Assembly: GCA_025350175.1 (NCBI GenBank)
Contig: JANXYF010000081.1
Span: 1-11,688 of the forward strand
DNA from: Nitrosopumilales archaeon
GTDB taxonomy: Archaea; Thermoproteota; Nitrososphaeria; Nitrososphaerales; Nitrosopumilaceae
Length of the DNA: 11,688 nt
Reading direction: 5' to 3'
Part shown: positions 1 through 6,347 of the stretch, in pieces
How the letters are laid out: every line of letters starts with the position of its first letter
Numbering within the stretch: the stretch's first letter is position 1
Position numbers and translations under genes: made by a program
The notes under the pieces: generated by a model
What the model was told of the DNA's origin: nothing
Seen by the model: the letters and a program-made list of their open reading frames with translations, nothing else
Database searches by the model: none

Positions 1-114
1 TGATCTATCAATTAGAACTGAATGAAATTCATTAGCAATTGCTCTAGTAATTTCAACTTCTCTTACATCTGCAAAAATTTTTGGAACTTCTTCTTTCTGA
101 GCTGTACTCTGCAT
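1..114 (-). CDS. thi4: Thiamine thiazole synthase Thi4, N-terminal part only
   Basis: The minus strand opens with ATG at 114 and runs off the left edge; 38 residues are visible, beginning MQSTAQKEEVPKIF and continuing with an ITRAIANEF segment. This resembles the N-terminus of archaeal Thi4 (ribulose-1,5-bisphosphate/thiazole synthase family), just ahead of the FAD/NAD-binding GAGP motif, which would lie outside the window. The family makes the thiazole moiety of thiamine from NAD and glycine; archaeal members may use free sulfide, whereas yeast Thi4 sacrifices a cysteine. The deciding residue is not visible. A GAGG sequence lies about 10 bases before the ATG, so this start looks Shine-Dalgarno driven, as expected for an internal operon gene 36 bp after the inositol-phosphate synthase stop. 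The identification rests on a short stretch. Confidence 0.7.
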   Translation of the reverse strand, partial: MQSTAQKEEVPKIFADVREVEITRAIANEFHSVLIDRS

Positions 115-150
115 AAAAAATCATCCTCATTTAGCACATTAATAGTTTGC

Positions 151-1170
151 TCAGTTTAGAAATGAATCTTCAAAAGCCTTGATACATTCTCTGATATGCA
201 TCTTCTTTGGTGGGTTTTTGAATGCATATGCGGAAATAATGTCTATTTTTGCATAGTCTTTGTTTGAAAGGGATCTCTTTGCAGCTCTTATGGAATCAAT
301 TATGACATTACAACCGTTTGTACTGTCGTTTGTTTTTAATGCAAGATCTAATTCAATTGGTGAGTTAAGAAAACCCCCTGCTTCCATCCAGTAATAACTG
401 ACTCTGGAATCACCTAACTGTTCTGCATATTCAGTGGTACCCGCAGTGGACCTGAAGGGGACCGGAGATTCAATTGCAATAGATTCTGTTTTAATCTGTC
501 TTTTTCTCTCTCTTGTCTCTTCTGCCATGGTATTCTGTGTGTCTTGGTTTCCACCTACGTCAAGCTGATATGCTTTTTGTAAAAATATTCCTCTGCTTGC
601 CATGAAATCTATCATGCCTCTATGAAATGCAGTGCCTCCAAATTGACTCATAAGATCATCCCCTAGTATTGCAATTCCTTTTGATTCAAATGATTTTCTT
701 ATCTGGTCTGTAACTGTATGTGCAGCTGTTGCATTAAAGAAAGAACATCCTGCATCTAATGCGGCTTTTGCATATTTTTCACTGCTTTTTTCCATTCCAG
801 ACGAAATTAGATTTAACACAAAATCCGGCTTTGCATTCTTGAGAGAATTTACAAACTCATCATAACTTGTGGATTTTATCTGGCCATTTTTTGATACATG
901 TGGAGGTGCAGTATCATCTGCAATTCCTGGTTGTACTGTTAGATTACCAAAGTCAGTTTTGTAATTTTTTACTAGCTCACTTATTTTTTTTCCTACTTTA
1001 GATGCGTCAATGTCATATACTGCAGATATTGTAAAATCATTTAGCGTCAGTCCTGCAACTTTAGGATGCCATAAACCATCTGTAGAATTTTTGTAAAATT
1101 CAAAACCTTTGACAAGTGTGGTAGCTACATTGCCAACACCGATTAGTGCTAGACTTATCTTGCCTGTCAC
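151..1170 (-). CDS. ino1: Inositol-1-phosphate synthase (myo-inositol-3-phosphate synthase)
   Basis: 339 residues. The family converts glucose 6-phosphate to inositol 1-phosphate with NAD+, the first step towards inositol head groups of archaeal phospholipids; it is cytosolic. Visible motifs: a Rossmann loop GVGNVATTLVKG (11-22), the family signature GDDLMSQFGGTAFHRG (170-185), a basic TRERKRQIKTES stretch (219-230) where catalytic lysines sit in homologues, and DSTNGCNVIIDSIRAAK (282-298), matching the D-S-x-N...IDAIR..K block. Length is slightly below the roughly 360 usual for archaeal homologues. Start: GTG at 1170 is the only good in-frame start after the upstream TAG at 1222-1224. An out-of-frame ATG at 1196 opens a nine-codon ORF whose TGA overlaps this GTG, and its first bases nearly repeat the start region (see findings). 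It probably shares a transcript with thi4. Confidence 0.93.
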   Translation of the reverse strand: MTGKISLALIGVGNVATTLVKGFEFYKNSTDGLWHPKVAGLTLNDFTISAVYDIDASKVGKKISELVKNYKTDFGNLTVQPGIADDTAPPHVSKNGQIKSTSYDEFVNSLKNAKPDFVLNLISSGMEKSSEKYAKAALDAGCSFFNATAAHTVTDQIRKSFESKGIAILGDDLMSQFGGTAFHRGMIDFMASRGIFLQKAYQLDVGGNQDTQNTMAEETRERKRQIKTESIAIESPVPFRSTAGTTEYAEQLGDSRVSYYWMEAGGFLNSPIELDLALKTNDSTNGCNVIIDSIRAAKRSLSNKDYAKIDIISAYAFKNPPKKMHIRECIKAFEDSFLN

Positions 1171-1220
1171 GGTGTTTTTTTCTTGCCAGTCACCATTTAA
1201 CTCTTTTCTGATTACTTGAA

Positions 1221-1230
1221 ACTAGTATAG
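1221..1230 (-). promoter_or_regulatory. TATA-like box for the inositol-phosphate synthase
   Basis: The minus strand reads CTATACTAGT here. Its centre is about 29 bases upstream of the ATG at 1196 and about 55 upstream of the GTG at 1170. Archaeal transcription normally starts 23-27 bases after the TATA centre, so the RNA would begin near 1200, giving the GTG a leader of roughly 30 bases that contains the nine-codon ORF. Inferred from sequence only; no BRE can be firmly assigned. Confidence 0.4.
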
Positions 1231-1257
1231 TCTCATTGATTTACTGTGAACAAAATT

Positions 1258-1308
1258 AGAACTTTTGATACAATTTTGTCAGATTTTTTTAAAAAAGAAA
1301 AAAGTTCT
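1258..1308. repeat. Inverted repeat AGAACTTTT / AAAAGTTCT
   Basis: A perfect 9-bp inverted repeat (1258-1266 and 1300-1308) encloses about 33 bases, including a run of seven T followed by six A. It lies between the 3' end of the decayed gene at 1354-1568 and the promoter of the inositol-phosphate synthase, so a transcription-termination role for the minus-strand transcript is plausible. The T/A run alone could also serve as an archaeal T-tract terminator. Function is inferred. Confidence 0.35.
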
Positions 1309-1353
1309 ACACCAGACCTGTACCCAAACATTGTGAACGTTCAGACGTATTAT

Positions 1354-1568
1354 TTAGTTGTAGGATTTGATCCATCCAGATACGACTGGATATTTTCTAT
1401 CTGTTGAAGCTCCTTTTTGAACTTAGAGGAATTGCTTTTTCACAGTTCCATCTGAATTCAGCCAGTGTTGTGGTATACCTTTTGCTTCTGCTGCATGATT
1501 CATCATGTACTTCCCATACCTATTACCAGGACCAGAATTGCAAGGCCTGCGAATATTGTTTTATTCAT
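1354..1568 (-). pseudogene. Decayed small membrane or secreted protein gene
   Basis: From ATG at 1568 the minus strand encodes MNKTIFAGLAILVLVIGMG, a signal-peptide or membrane-anchor-like start, and then stops at TGA after 21 codons. Adding one base in the GGGAA at about 1510-1515 restores a continuous frame KYMMNHAAEAKGIPQHW, then LNSDGTVKKQFL. That frame meets one in-frame TAA and continues as VQKGASTDRKYPVVSGW and a final IKSYN before a real stop at 1354-1356. The rebuilt protein is about 71 residues: one hydrophobic segment followed by a small extracytoplasmic domain. Two independent lesions, with coding-like sequence on both sides, suggest a pseudogene and not a chance ORF. I do not recognise the family. 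Alternatively the frames could be unrelated short ORFs. Confidence 0.5.
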
Positions 1569-1576
1569 TAAATATT

Positions 1577-1596
1577 TGTAATACAGTGTAATACAT
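1577..1596. repeat. Tandem 10-bp direct repeat TGTAATACAG/TGTAATACAT
   Basis: Two adjacent 10-bp copies differ at one base. They begin 9 bases upstream of the ATG of the decayed gene at 1568, inside the region expected to hold its promoter. One helical turn per copy would suit a regulator that binds the same face twice, but the position is also compatible with a chance AT-rich repeat. Confidence 0.4.
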
Positions 1597-1754
1597 AGAA
1601 TCTTGTTTGTCTATGATGAACAGACATTAAATCTAATAAACTATATAATAATGCAAATTAGCTAATAACGTCTGTGGTACAAACATAAAAACGATTATCG
1701 ATGAAATTACTTTCCAGATATGTATGAAAAGTCTAGTGTTTCAATGTTTACAGC
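1597..1754. other. Intergenic DNA with no recognised gene
   Basis: About 160 AT-rich bases between the divergent decayed gene and the RHH gene. I see no tRNA, no convincing ORF and no structured RNA. The only notable item is a perfect 10-bp palindrome ATTAGCTAAT at 1657-1666, which could be an operator for the adjacent RHH regulator but is short enough to be chance. Confidence 0.4.
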
Positions 1755-1766
1755 ATAAATATTTAA
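1755..1766 (+). promoter_or_regulatory. TATA-like box of the RHH gene
   Basis: ATAAATATTTAA is centred about 31 bases before the ATG at 1792. This spacing predicts a transcript that starts at or within a few bases of the start codon, that is, a leaderless mRNA. Confidence 0.5.
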
Positions 1767-1791
1767 TTTCATAGCAAAACATGATTGTTTA

Positions 1792-2307
1792 ATGGTTCTA
1801 GACAAAAGTATCAGTCTTAGACTTTCAGGTGTAACGGTGGATAAATTAAAAGAAGAATCAAAAAATGAAGGAATAACTCTCAATACCCTAGTTAATCAAA
1901 TACTTGTAGAATACCTCCAATGGGACAGGACTGCAAGTAAAGCAGGATGGGTTGTCGTTCTTTCTGATGTAGTTAAAAAATTAATGAATAAATTGGATGA
2001 TGAAACACTTTACAAGATAGCGATATCGACTGCTGATTCTCATAAGGATATACGACTTATGATGACAGGTGACGACACAATTGATGGATTTTTCTCAATC
2101 CTGAGAAATAGACTACGAAAATCTGGAATTGGATATACAGAGTCACATGAGAAAGGAATGATCCAGTTCATAATTCATCATAATATGGGGAAAAAATGGT
2201 CCTACTTCTATAAAATACAGCATGAACGTATGTTGAAAAACTTGGGGCAGTCATCTACTTGTGAATTTACTGAAAACACTTTGATGATTAGTGTCAAAAC
2301 TGGGTAG
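1792..2307 (+). CDS. Ribbon-helix-helix regulator with uncharacterised C-terminal domain
   Basis: 171 residues. Residues 4-44 fit a ribbon-helix-helix DNA-binding fold: a short beta strand SISLRLSG, then helices covering TVDKLKEESKNEG and TLNTLVNQILVEYLQW. Residues 46-171 form a separate, mostly alpha/beta domain that I cannot assign; it includes a hydrophobic GMIQFIIHH strand followed by KKWSYFYKIQHERML. No catalytic or metal-binding motif is obvious, although two adjacent His (HH) are present. The likely role is a transcription factor whose C-terminal half senses a ligand or mediates oligomers; the target is unknown. The neighbouring decayed gene (divergent) and the reductase operon (downstream, same strand) are candidate targets. 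The start is supported by the TATA spacing. Similar RHH-plus-domain proteins are recalled from thaumarchaea but this was not checked. Confidence 0.7.
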   Translation: MVLDKSISLRLSGVTVDKLKEESKNEGITLNTLVNQILVEYLQWDRTASKAGWVVVLSDVVKKLMNKLDDETLYKIAISTADSHKDIRLMMTGDDTIDGFFSILRNRLRKSGIGYTESHEKGMIQFIIHHNMGKKWSYFYKIQHERMLKNLGQSSTCEFTENTLMISVKTG

Positions 2308-2318
2308 ATGCATTTTTT

Positions 2319-2399
2319 ATGAAAGACTATTATCTTTGTGAATCTGAATATGGCAAGATTTACCTTCCTAAATTATTATGTGAAGAAAAAGGCTACTAA
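2319..2399 (+). CDS. Possible 26-residue small ORF
   Basis: ATG at 2319 is 11 bases after the RHH stop, and the frame runs to TAA at 2397-2399. It encodes MKDYYLCESEYGKIYLPKLL and then CEEKGY. It has two Cys, several aromatic and charged residues and codon use like its neighbours, so it may be a real microprotein or the front end of a lost gene. There is no clear ribosome-binding site. It ends just before the TATA-like box of the reductase gene. It may be chance. Confidence 0.2.
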   Translation: MKDYYLCESEYGKIYLPKLLCEEKGY

Positions 2400-2405
2400 A
2401 TACAA

Positions 2406-2415
2406 AATTTATATG
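2406..2415 (+). promoter_or_regulatory. TATA-like box of the reductase-rhodanese operon
   Basis: The AATTTATATG stretch is centred about 30 bases before the TTG start at 2441. The spacing supports leaderless initiation at that TTG and helps decide the start codon. Confidence 0.5.
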
Positions 2416-2440
2416 CGTTCTGAAGACTAGCTATCAATAA

Positions 2441-4246
2441 TTGAGCAACACAAACGTAAACCAGTCTAAACCTGATGCCCTTCCTAAACACAAGATAAAC
2501 TGGGGAAGATTGGATGAAGCAGAGAAATTTGCAGAACAGGTAAAGTTATTCCGACAAGGCAAGATTACTAAAGATGATTTTAGACGTTTTAGATTACAAC
2601 ACGGTGCATATGGTAGCAGAATGACTGATGATTATAGCATGATTCGACTAAAACTTCCTGCTGGCGAAGTTTATCCTGAACAATTAGATAAAATTGCAGA
2701 ACTGAGTGATTCTTTCTCAATTGGAAGTGCACATGTATCTACCAGACAAAACTTTCAACTTCACTGGGTTGCTTTAGAAGATGTATCTGAAGTTCTTAGA
2801 GGGCTTGCAGAAGAGGGGATAACCACAAGAGAAGCATGTGGAAATTCTGTACGAAGTATAATGTGCAGTCCTCTTGCAGGTGTTTGCCCAGAAGAGATCT
2901 TTGATCCTACTCCGTATGCAGTAGCGACAACTAAATTTCTTTTAAGAAATCCAATGAGTCAACTACTTCCAAGAAAGTTTAAGATCAATTTTACCTGCTG
3001 TGAAAAACACGGAATGGCAAGAATGGTAGACATTGGTTTAATTCCACAACATGTCGAAATAAATGGTAACACACAACGCGGTTTCAAAATTTTCCTTGGA
3101 GGTGGACTGGGCGCACAATCCTTTGTAGGACATCAACTTGAAACATTTACTCCGGAAGAAGAGTTGCTGAATACTGTGATTTCTGTAATTAGGATATTTG
3201 ACAGATTAGGTAATAGGGATAACATGGCAAGGGCAAGAATGCGTTATCTTGTAAACGAGATGGGTTGGGAAAAGTTCCAAAATCTTGTACTAAAAGAAAG
3301 AGCAATAATGAAGATGATCTTATCTCTTGTGGTAAAATTAGAAGTTGATAAAACACCTGATGTATTAAGAAAAATTTCAATTAGTTCTGAGATGCCCTCT
3401 ATTCCACAAGGATATTCCAGATGGGCAAAATCAAATACTGTAAAACAAAAACAGCCAGGATTTAGTTCTGTATTTCTTACACTTGAATCTGGAGATGTTA
3501 CATCAAACCAATTAAGAGCGATTGCTGAAATGGCAAGAGAGTTTACTGCTGATGGCCAAATTCGTAATGGGTTTACTCAGGATATGGTATTTAGACATGT
3601 AAAAGATGGCGACCTGCCAAGATTATACGCAAAGCTACTCGAAGTAGGTCTTGCAAATCCTGGAGCATTGACAATGGCCTCAGTTGTTGGCTGTTCTGGA
3701 ACAACTTCATGTAACTTGGCATTAACCAATTCACACAGACTGTCAAAAGAAGTACAAAGAAAATTCATTGAACTAAAAATTGATGAAGATGATGATCTTA
3801 GAAATTCTACTATTAAGATAAGTGGATGTCCTAATTCTTGTGGTCAACATGAGATTGCAACAATTGGATTTTTTGGTGGTGGTGGAAGGCTTGGCAAAGA
3901 CATGTACCCCCAGTATACCATGTTGTTGGGAGGAAGATCAGATGAAGATACAACACTTGGTCATACATGTACCAAAGTTCCAGCAAAAAGAGTAATTCCA
4001 ACAATTCTTAAAATAGTTGAAATATTCAAATCTGAAAAAAGACAAGGAGAGACTCTGGATATGTGGATTCGTAGAGTCTTGGAAGGAAATGGCGGTCCGA
4101 ATATTAAATCACTTGAAGATATCAAAGAGTTACTCAAGTCTGCTGTGGCGGCACCTACAAAAGATCAAGACGAAGACTTTTACGCCGATTATGGAAATGA
4201 CGGAAGCTATCACACAAAAACAGGAAGGGGCGAGTGTGCAGCTTGA
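2441..4246 (+). CDS. Siroheme [4Fe-4S] nitrite/sulfite reductase, ferredoxin-type
   Basis: 601 residues, starting at TTG 2441. Two tandem ferrodoxin-like half-repeats and siroheme/4Fe-4S domains are visible. The cluster cysteines are C418-x5-C424 (GCSGTTSC) and C463-x3-C467 (GCPNSC). Substrate-site basic residues fit R102 (STRQNFQLH), R138 (NSVRSIMC) and the K179/K181 pair (RKFKI), by analogy with assimilatory sulfite and nitrite reductases. Such enzymes reduce sulfite to sulfide or nitrite to ammonium with six electrons from ferredoxin. Sequence alone does not separate the two; the coupled rhodanese favours a sulfur role. Y57 and C142 lie where a Tyr-Cys crosslink occurs in some NirA enzymes, a tentative analogy. 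The C-terminal tail (about 575-601) is acidic and aromatic and ends GRGECAA, with a lone Cys599. The enzyme is cytosolic and overlaps the next gene. Confidence 0.93.
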   Translation: MSNTNVNQSKPDALPKHKINWGRLDEAEKFAEQVKLFRQGKITKDDFRRFRLQHGAYGSRMTDDYSMIRLKLPAGEVYPEQLDKIAELSDSFSIGSAHVSTRQNFQLHWVALEDVSEVLRGLAEEGITTREACGNSVRSIMCSPLAGVCPEEIFDPTPYAVATTKFLLRNPMSQLLPRKFKINFTCCEKHGMARMVDIGLIPQHVEINGNTQRGFKIFLGGGLGAQSFVGHQLETFTPEEELLNTVISVIRIFDRLGNRDNMARARMRYLVNEMGWEKFQNLVLKERAIMKMILSLVVKLEVDKTPDVLRKISISSEMPSIPQGYSRWAKSNTVKQKQPGFSSVFLTLESGDVTSNQLRAIAEMAREFTADGQIRNGFTQDMVFRHVKDGDLPRLYAKLLEVGLANPGALTMASVVGCSGTTSCNLALTNSHRLSKEVQRKFIELKIDEDDDLRNSTIKISGCPNSCGQHEIATIGFFGGGGRLGKDMYPQYTMLLGGRSDEDTTLGHTCTKVPAKRVIPTILKIVEIFKSEKRQGETLDMWIRRVLEGNGGPNIKSLEDIKELLKSAVAAPTKDQDEDFYADYGNDGSYHTKTGRGECAA

Positions 4247-5043
4247 GCAAGGAAAAAGCCACCCGAGTTACAATCGATGCCGATAACCTAAGATCTGAAA
4301 TTAGAGACAAGAGTGTCAAAGTTCTAGATATTAGAAAAGAAGAAGATTACAAACAAGGGCATATTCCAAGTGCAATAAATCTCCCACTTGCAAGCCTTCT
4401 TGCAGATGATAGTCCAGAGAAAGTTTTGCAATATGCTCAATCATTTGGAATTGGAGATGAGACTCGTGTAGTTGTATATGATGACACATTTGGTGCACTT
4501 GCATCACGAGTTGCATGGACTCTAGAATATATTGGACATGAAGATGTATCACTTCTTGACATTACTTTTGATACTTGGAAGAAACTTGGTCTTGAAATAA
4601 ACACTGAATTACCATCTCCTAGTAAAACTAGTCATTCTCTAAAATTACAGCCACAGATTCTTGCAACTTCTGACTATCTTGTACCTGCCAAAGAAAAGGG
4701 TGCAGTTTTAGTAGATAATAGGGAAAGACTAAACTTTCTTGAACAGCACATTCCTGGCGCAATCAACATCCCATACAGAATGCTTGCGTCAGGCCAAAAC
4801 ATTTTGAGACCTAAAGAGGATCTAAAAAGACTGATGCAAAATAGAAATATTTCTTCTAATTCTGAAATAATAACATACTGTGGAAGTGTGGGCACTCTTT
4901 CTGGTCTTGGTTATTATGCGCTAAAATCAATAGGACTTGATAATGTAAAACTTTACGTACGTTCTTTTAAGGAATGGAAAACTCTTGAAAAACCAATAGA
5001 AAAGCAAAAGGATGCAAACTATTGGGATCTATCTGCTGAATAG
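4234..5043 (+). CDS. Two-domain rhodanese (thiosulfate/3-mercaptopyruvate sulfurtransferase type)
   Basis: 269 residues. Two rhodanese domains: residues about 15-122 (VLDIRKEEDYKQGHIPSAIN, the CH2A-like start) and about 145-255 (VLVDNRERLNFLEQHIPGAI). The second domain has an active-site loop YCGSVGTLSG with Cys216, which would carry the persulfide. The first domain has Asp at the matching place (VVYDDTFGALA), so it is the usual non-catalytic half. The enzyme moves sulfane sulfur from thiosulfate or mercaptopyruvate to an acceptor such as cyanide or a protein thiol; it has no signal peptide and acts in the cytosol. Start: GTG at 4234 overlaps the reductase by 13 bases; TTG at 4243 would give a TTGA stop/start overlap of 4 bases and looks equally good (length 266). 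Either way the two genes are translationally coupled. Confidence 0.92.
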   Translation: MCSLSKEKATRVTIDADNLRSEIRDKSVKVLDIRKEEDYKQGHIPSAINLPLASLLADDSPEKVLQYAQSFGIGDETRVVVYDDTFGALASRVAWTLEYIGHEDVSLLDITFDTWKKLGLEINTELPSPSKTSHSLKLQPQILATSDYLVPAKEKGAVLVDNRERLNFLEQHIPGAINIPYRMLASGQNILRPKEDLKRLMQNRNISSNSEIITYCGSVGTLSGLGYYALKSIGLDNVKLYVRSFKEWKTLEKPIEKQKDANYWDLSAE

Positions 5044-5045
5044 TT

Positions 5046-6197
5046 TTAGGAACTCTGTGCAGCTTCACTTCGAAGCTTCTTTGTAATCATCATCTCAATG
5101 TTGTCCATGAGATTAATCATTTTTTGCTTGTTATCTTGGAGATACTCTGAACCTTTGTCAGTTAATCTAATTTTGAATAATCTTATGTCTCTATGTTCTT
5201 CAAAAAAGTATTCTATCATCTGTCCGCCTTTCTTTGAGGGCTCTATGAATACATCAAATGATAAGATTATTTCTTTTACATCCCCTTTTTCAATTGCTGT
5301 CTTTGCTCCATGTACTGCCTCGCTTATGTCTTTGAGATTTTGTATGACAATTGGTTGTGATTTTTTCGCAGCTCCAAAGAAGCCTTTCTTTTCTACTCCG
5401 ATCTTTTCTGCAAGCTCTGGAACTATTTCATATTCTTCTACTTTTTGTAATCCTAATGTCTTTTCTGTTTTGATAAGTAATCCTTTCTCAACTAATTTTC
5501 TTGCTGCGTCTTCTACTTCTAATTTGCCTACCATTGTAGTCCAAACAATCTGACCAACTTTACGATATCCCTGTCTTACAGATTCTAAAACTACCACCTC
5601 AACAATTCTTCTATATCCTTCATCTGTCCTAATGTTTTCAAAATCTTTGTCTCTTACTGCCTTTTTGGCATTTTTAACGTCGATTTCAATTGAACGTTTG
5701 AGAGCTTCAATTGATTCTGGGATGTGGTTTAACAGTGAATGATAACATGCTCTGTTGTACCATGACATTCCATCTGTAGGATTGGAATCTATTGCTTTTT
5801 CTACACATTCTAAAGCTTTATCATAATTTTTCTGTCTATAAAAAATCAAACCCTTCAAGTTCCAAGACTCTGCATTTGTTACATCGATTTCATGTACTTT
5901 ATTGTACGCCTCCATTGCACTGGATAAATCATTCATGTGAAAACGGGTGTAGCCTAACTTTAGTAAAGAATCCACATGACCAGGATCAATTCGTAACGCA
6001 TCTTCAAAGGCACGTGCGGCGTCATCCATTCTTTCATCTGCCATCATGGCAATGCCTTTTTTGTAAAACTTGTTTCTGGAATAATTGGCATCTGTTAATT
6101 TCGAATCGCTTGATTCCTTGGGTAATTCAGAGTCTATCTTCTTTATCCCAGTACCAGATTCTTCCTTTTTCCCTCCGAATAATTTCCTCATGGTCAT
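5046..6197 (-). CDS. TPR-repeat protein with C-terminal winged-helix-like region
   Basis: 383 residues. After a polar N-terminus (1-40), four tetratricopeptide repeats span about 42-177 with the expected W/Y-G-A-P spacing (for example AARAFEDALRIDP and ALECVEKAIDSNP). Residues about 206-243 (RQGYRKVGQIVWTTMVGKL then EVEDAARKLVEKGLL) look like a winged helix or Mrr-N/PCI-like helical unit. The rest, 280-375, holds a beta segment and a long charged helix near the end. No enzymatic motif is seen. TPRs normally scaffold protein complexes; a wHTH suggests contact with nucleic acid or an assembly role. ATG at 6197 is chosen over the second ATG at 6191 because of the TATA spacing. The gene is convergent with the rhodanese, with two bases between stop codons, so the transcripts probably overlap at their 3' ends. 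Confidence 0.8.
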   Translation of the reverse strand: MTMRKLFGGKKEESGTGIKKIDSELPKESSDSKLTDANYSRNKFYKKGIAMMADERMDDAARAFEDALRIDPGHVDSLLKLGYTRFHMNDLSSAMEAYNKVHEIDVTNAESWNLKGLIFYRQKNYDKALECVEKAIDSNPTDGMSWYNRACYHSLLNHIPESIEALKRSIEIDVKNAKKAVRDKDFENIRTDEGYRRIVEVVVLESVRQGYRKVGQIVWTTMVGKLEVEDAARKLVEKGLLIKTEKTLGLQKVEEYEIVPELAEKIGVEKKGFFGAAKKSQPIVIQNLKDISEAVHGAKTAIEKGDVKEIILSFDVFIEPSKKGGQMIEYFFEEHRDIRLFKIRLTDKGSEYLQDNKQKMINLMDNIEMMITKKLRSEAAQSS

Positions 6198-6217
6198 GAA
6201 AATATGGTTTAGCCGTA

Positions 6218-6228
6218 GATAAATACAT
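6218..6228 (-). promoter_or_regulatory. TATA-like box of the TPR gene
   Basis: The minus strand reads ATGTATTTATC, centred about 26 bases upstream of the ATG at 6197, which predicts a leaderless transcript. Confidence 0.5.
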
Positions 6229-6297
6229 TAGTTTGAGAAATAGCCTGTTAGGCAGGTAGAAAACCGATTTCCAAGTATCTAAAAATTCACAAATGGG

Positions 6298-6306
6298 CTT
6301 TATATC
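6298..6306 (+). promoter_or_regulatory. TATA-like box of the collagen-like gene
   Basis: CTTTATATC is centred about 46 bases before the ATG at 6348. This would give an approximately 20-base leader, unlike the leaderless pattern elsewhere in the window. A weaker AAAAATACTT at 6319-6329 is an alternative. The 150 bp between this gene and the divergent TPR gene therefore hold two outward promoters. Confidence 0.4.
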
Positions 6307-6347
6307 ATATTGAAGATACAAAAATACTTAGGAATTGCACGTAGAAT

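Noticed and set aside
1334..1343. Perfect palindrome TGAACGTTCA
   Set aside because: Ten bases, isolated, just past the end of the decayed gene, with no second copy in the window; too short to call a site.
6242..6256. Small GCCT-GTT-AGGC hairpin between divergent promoters
   Set aside because: Only four paired bases; common by chance and not placed like a terminator.
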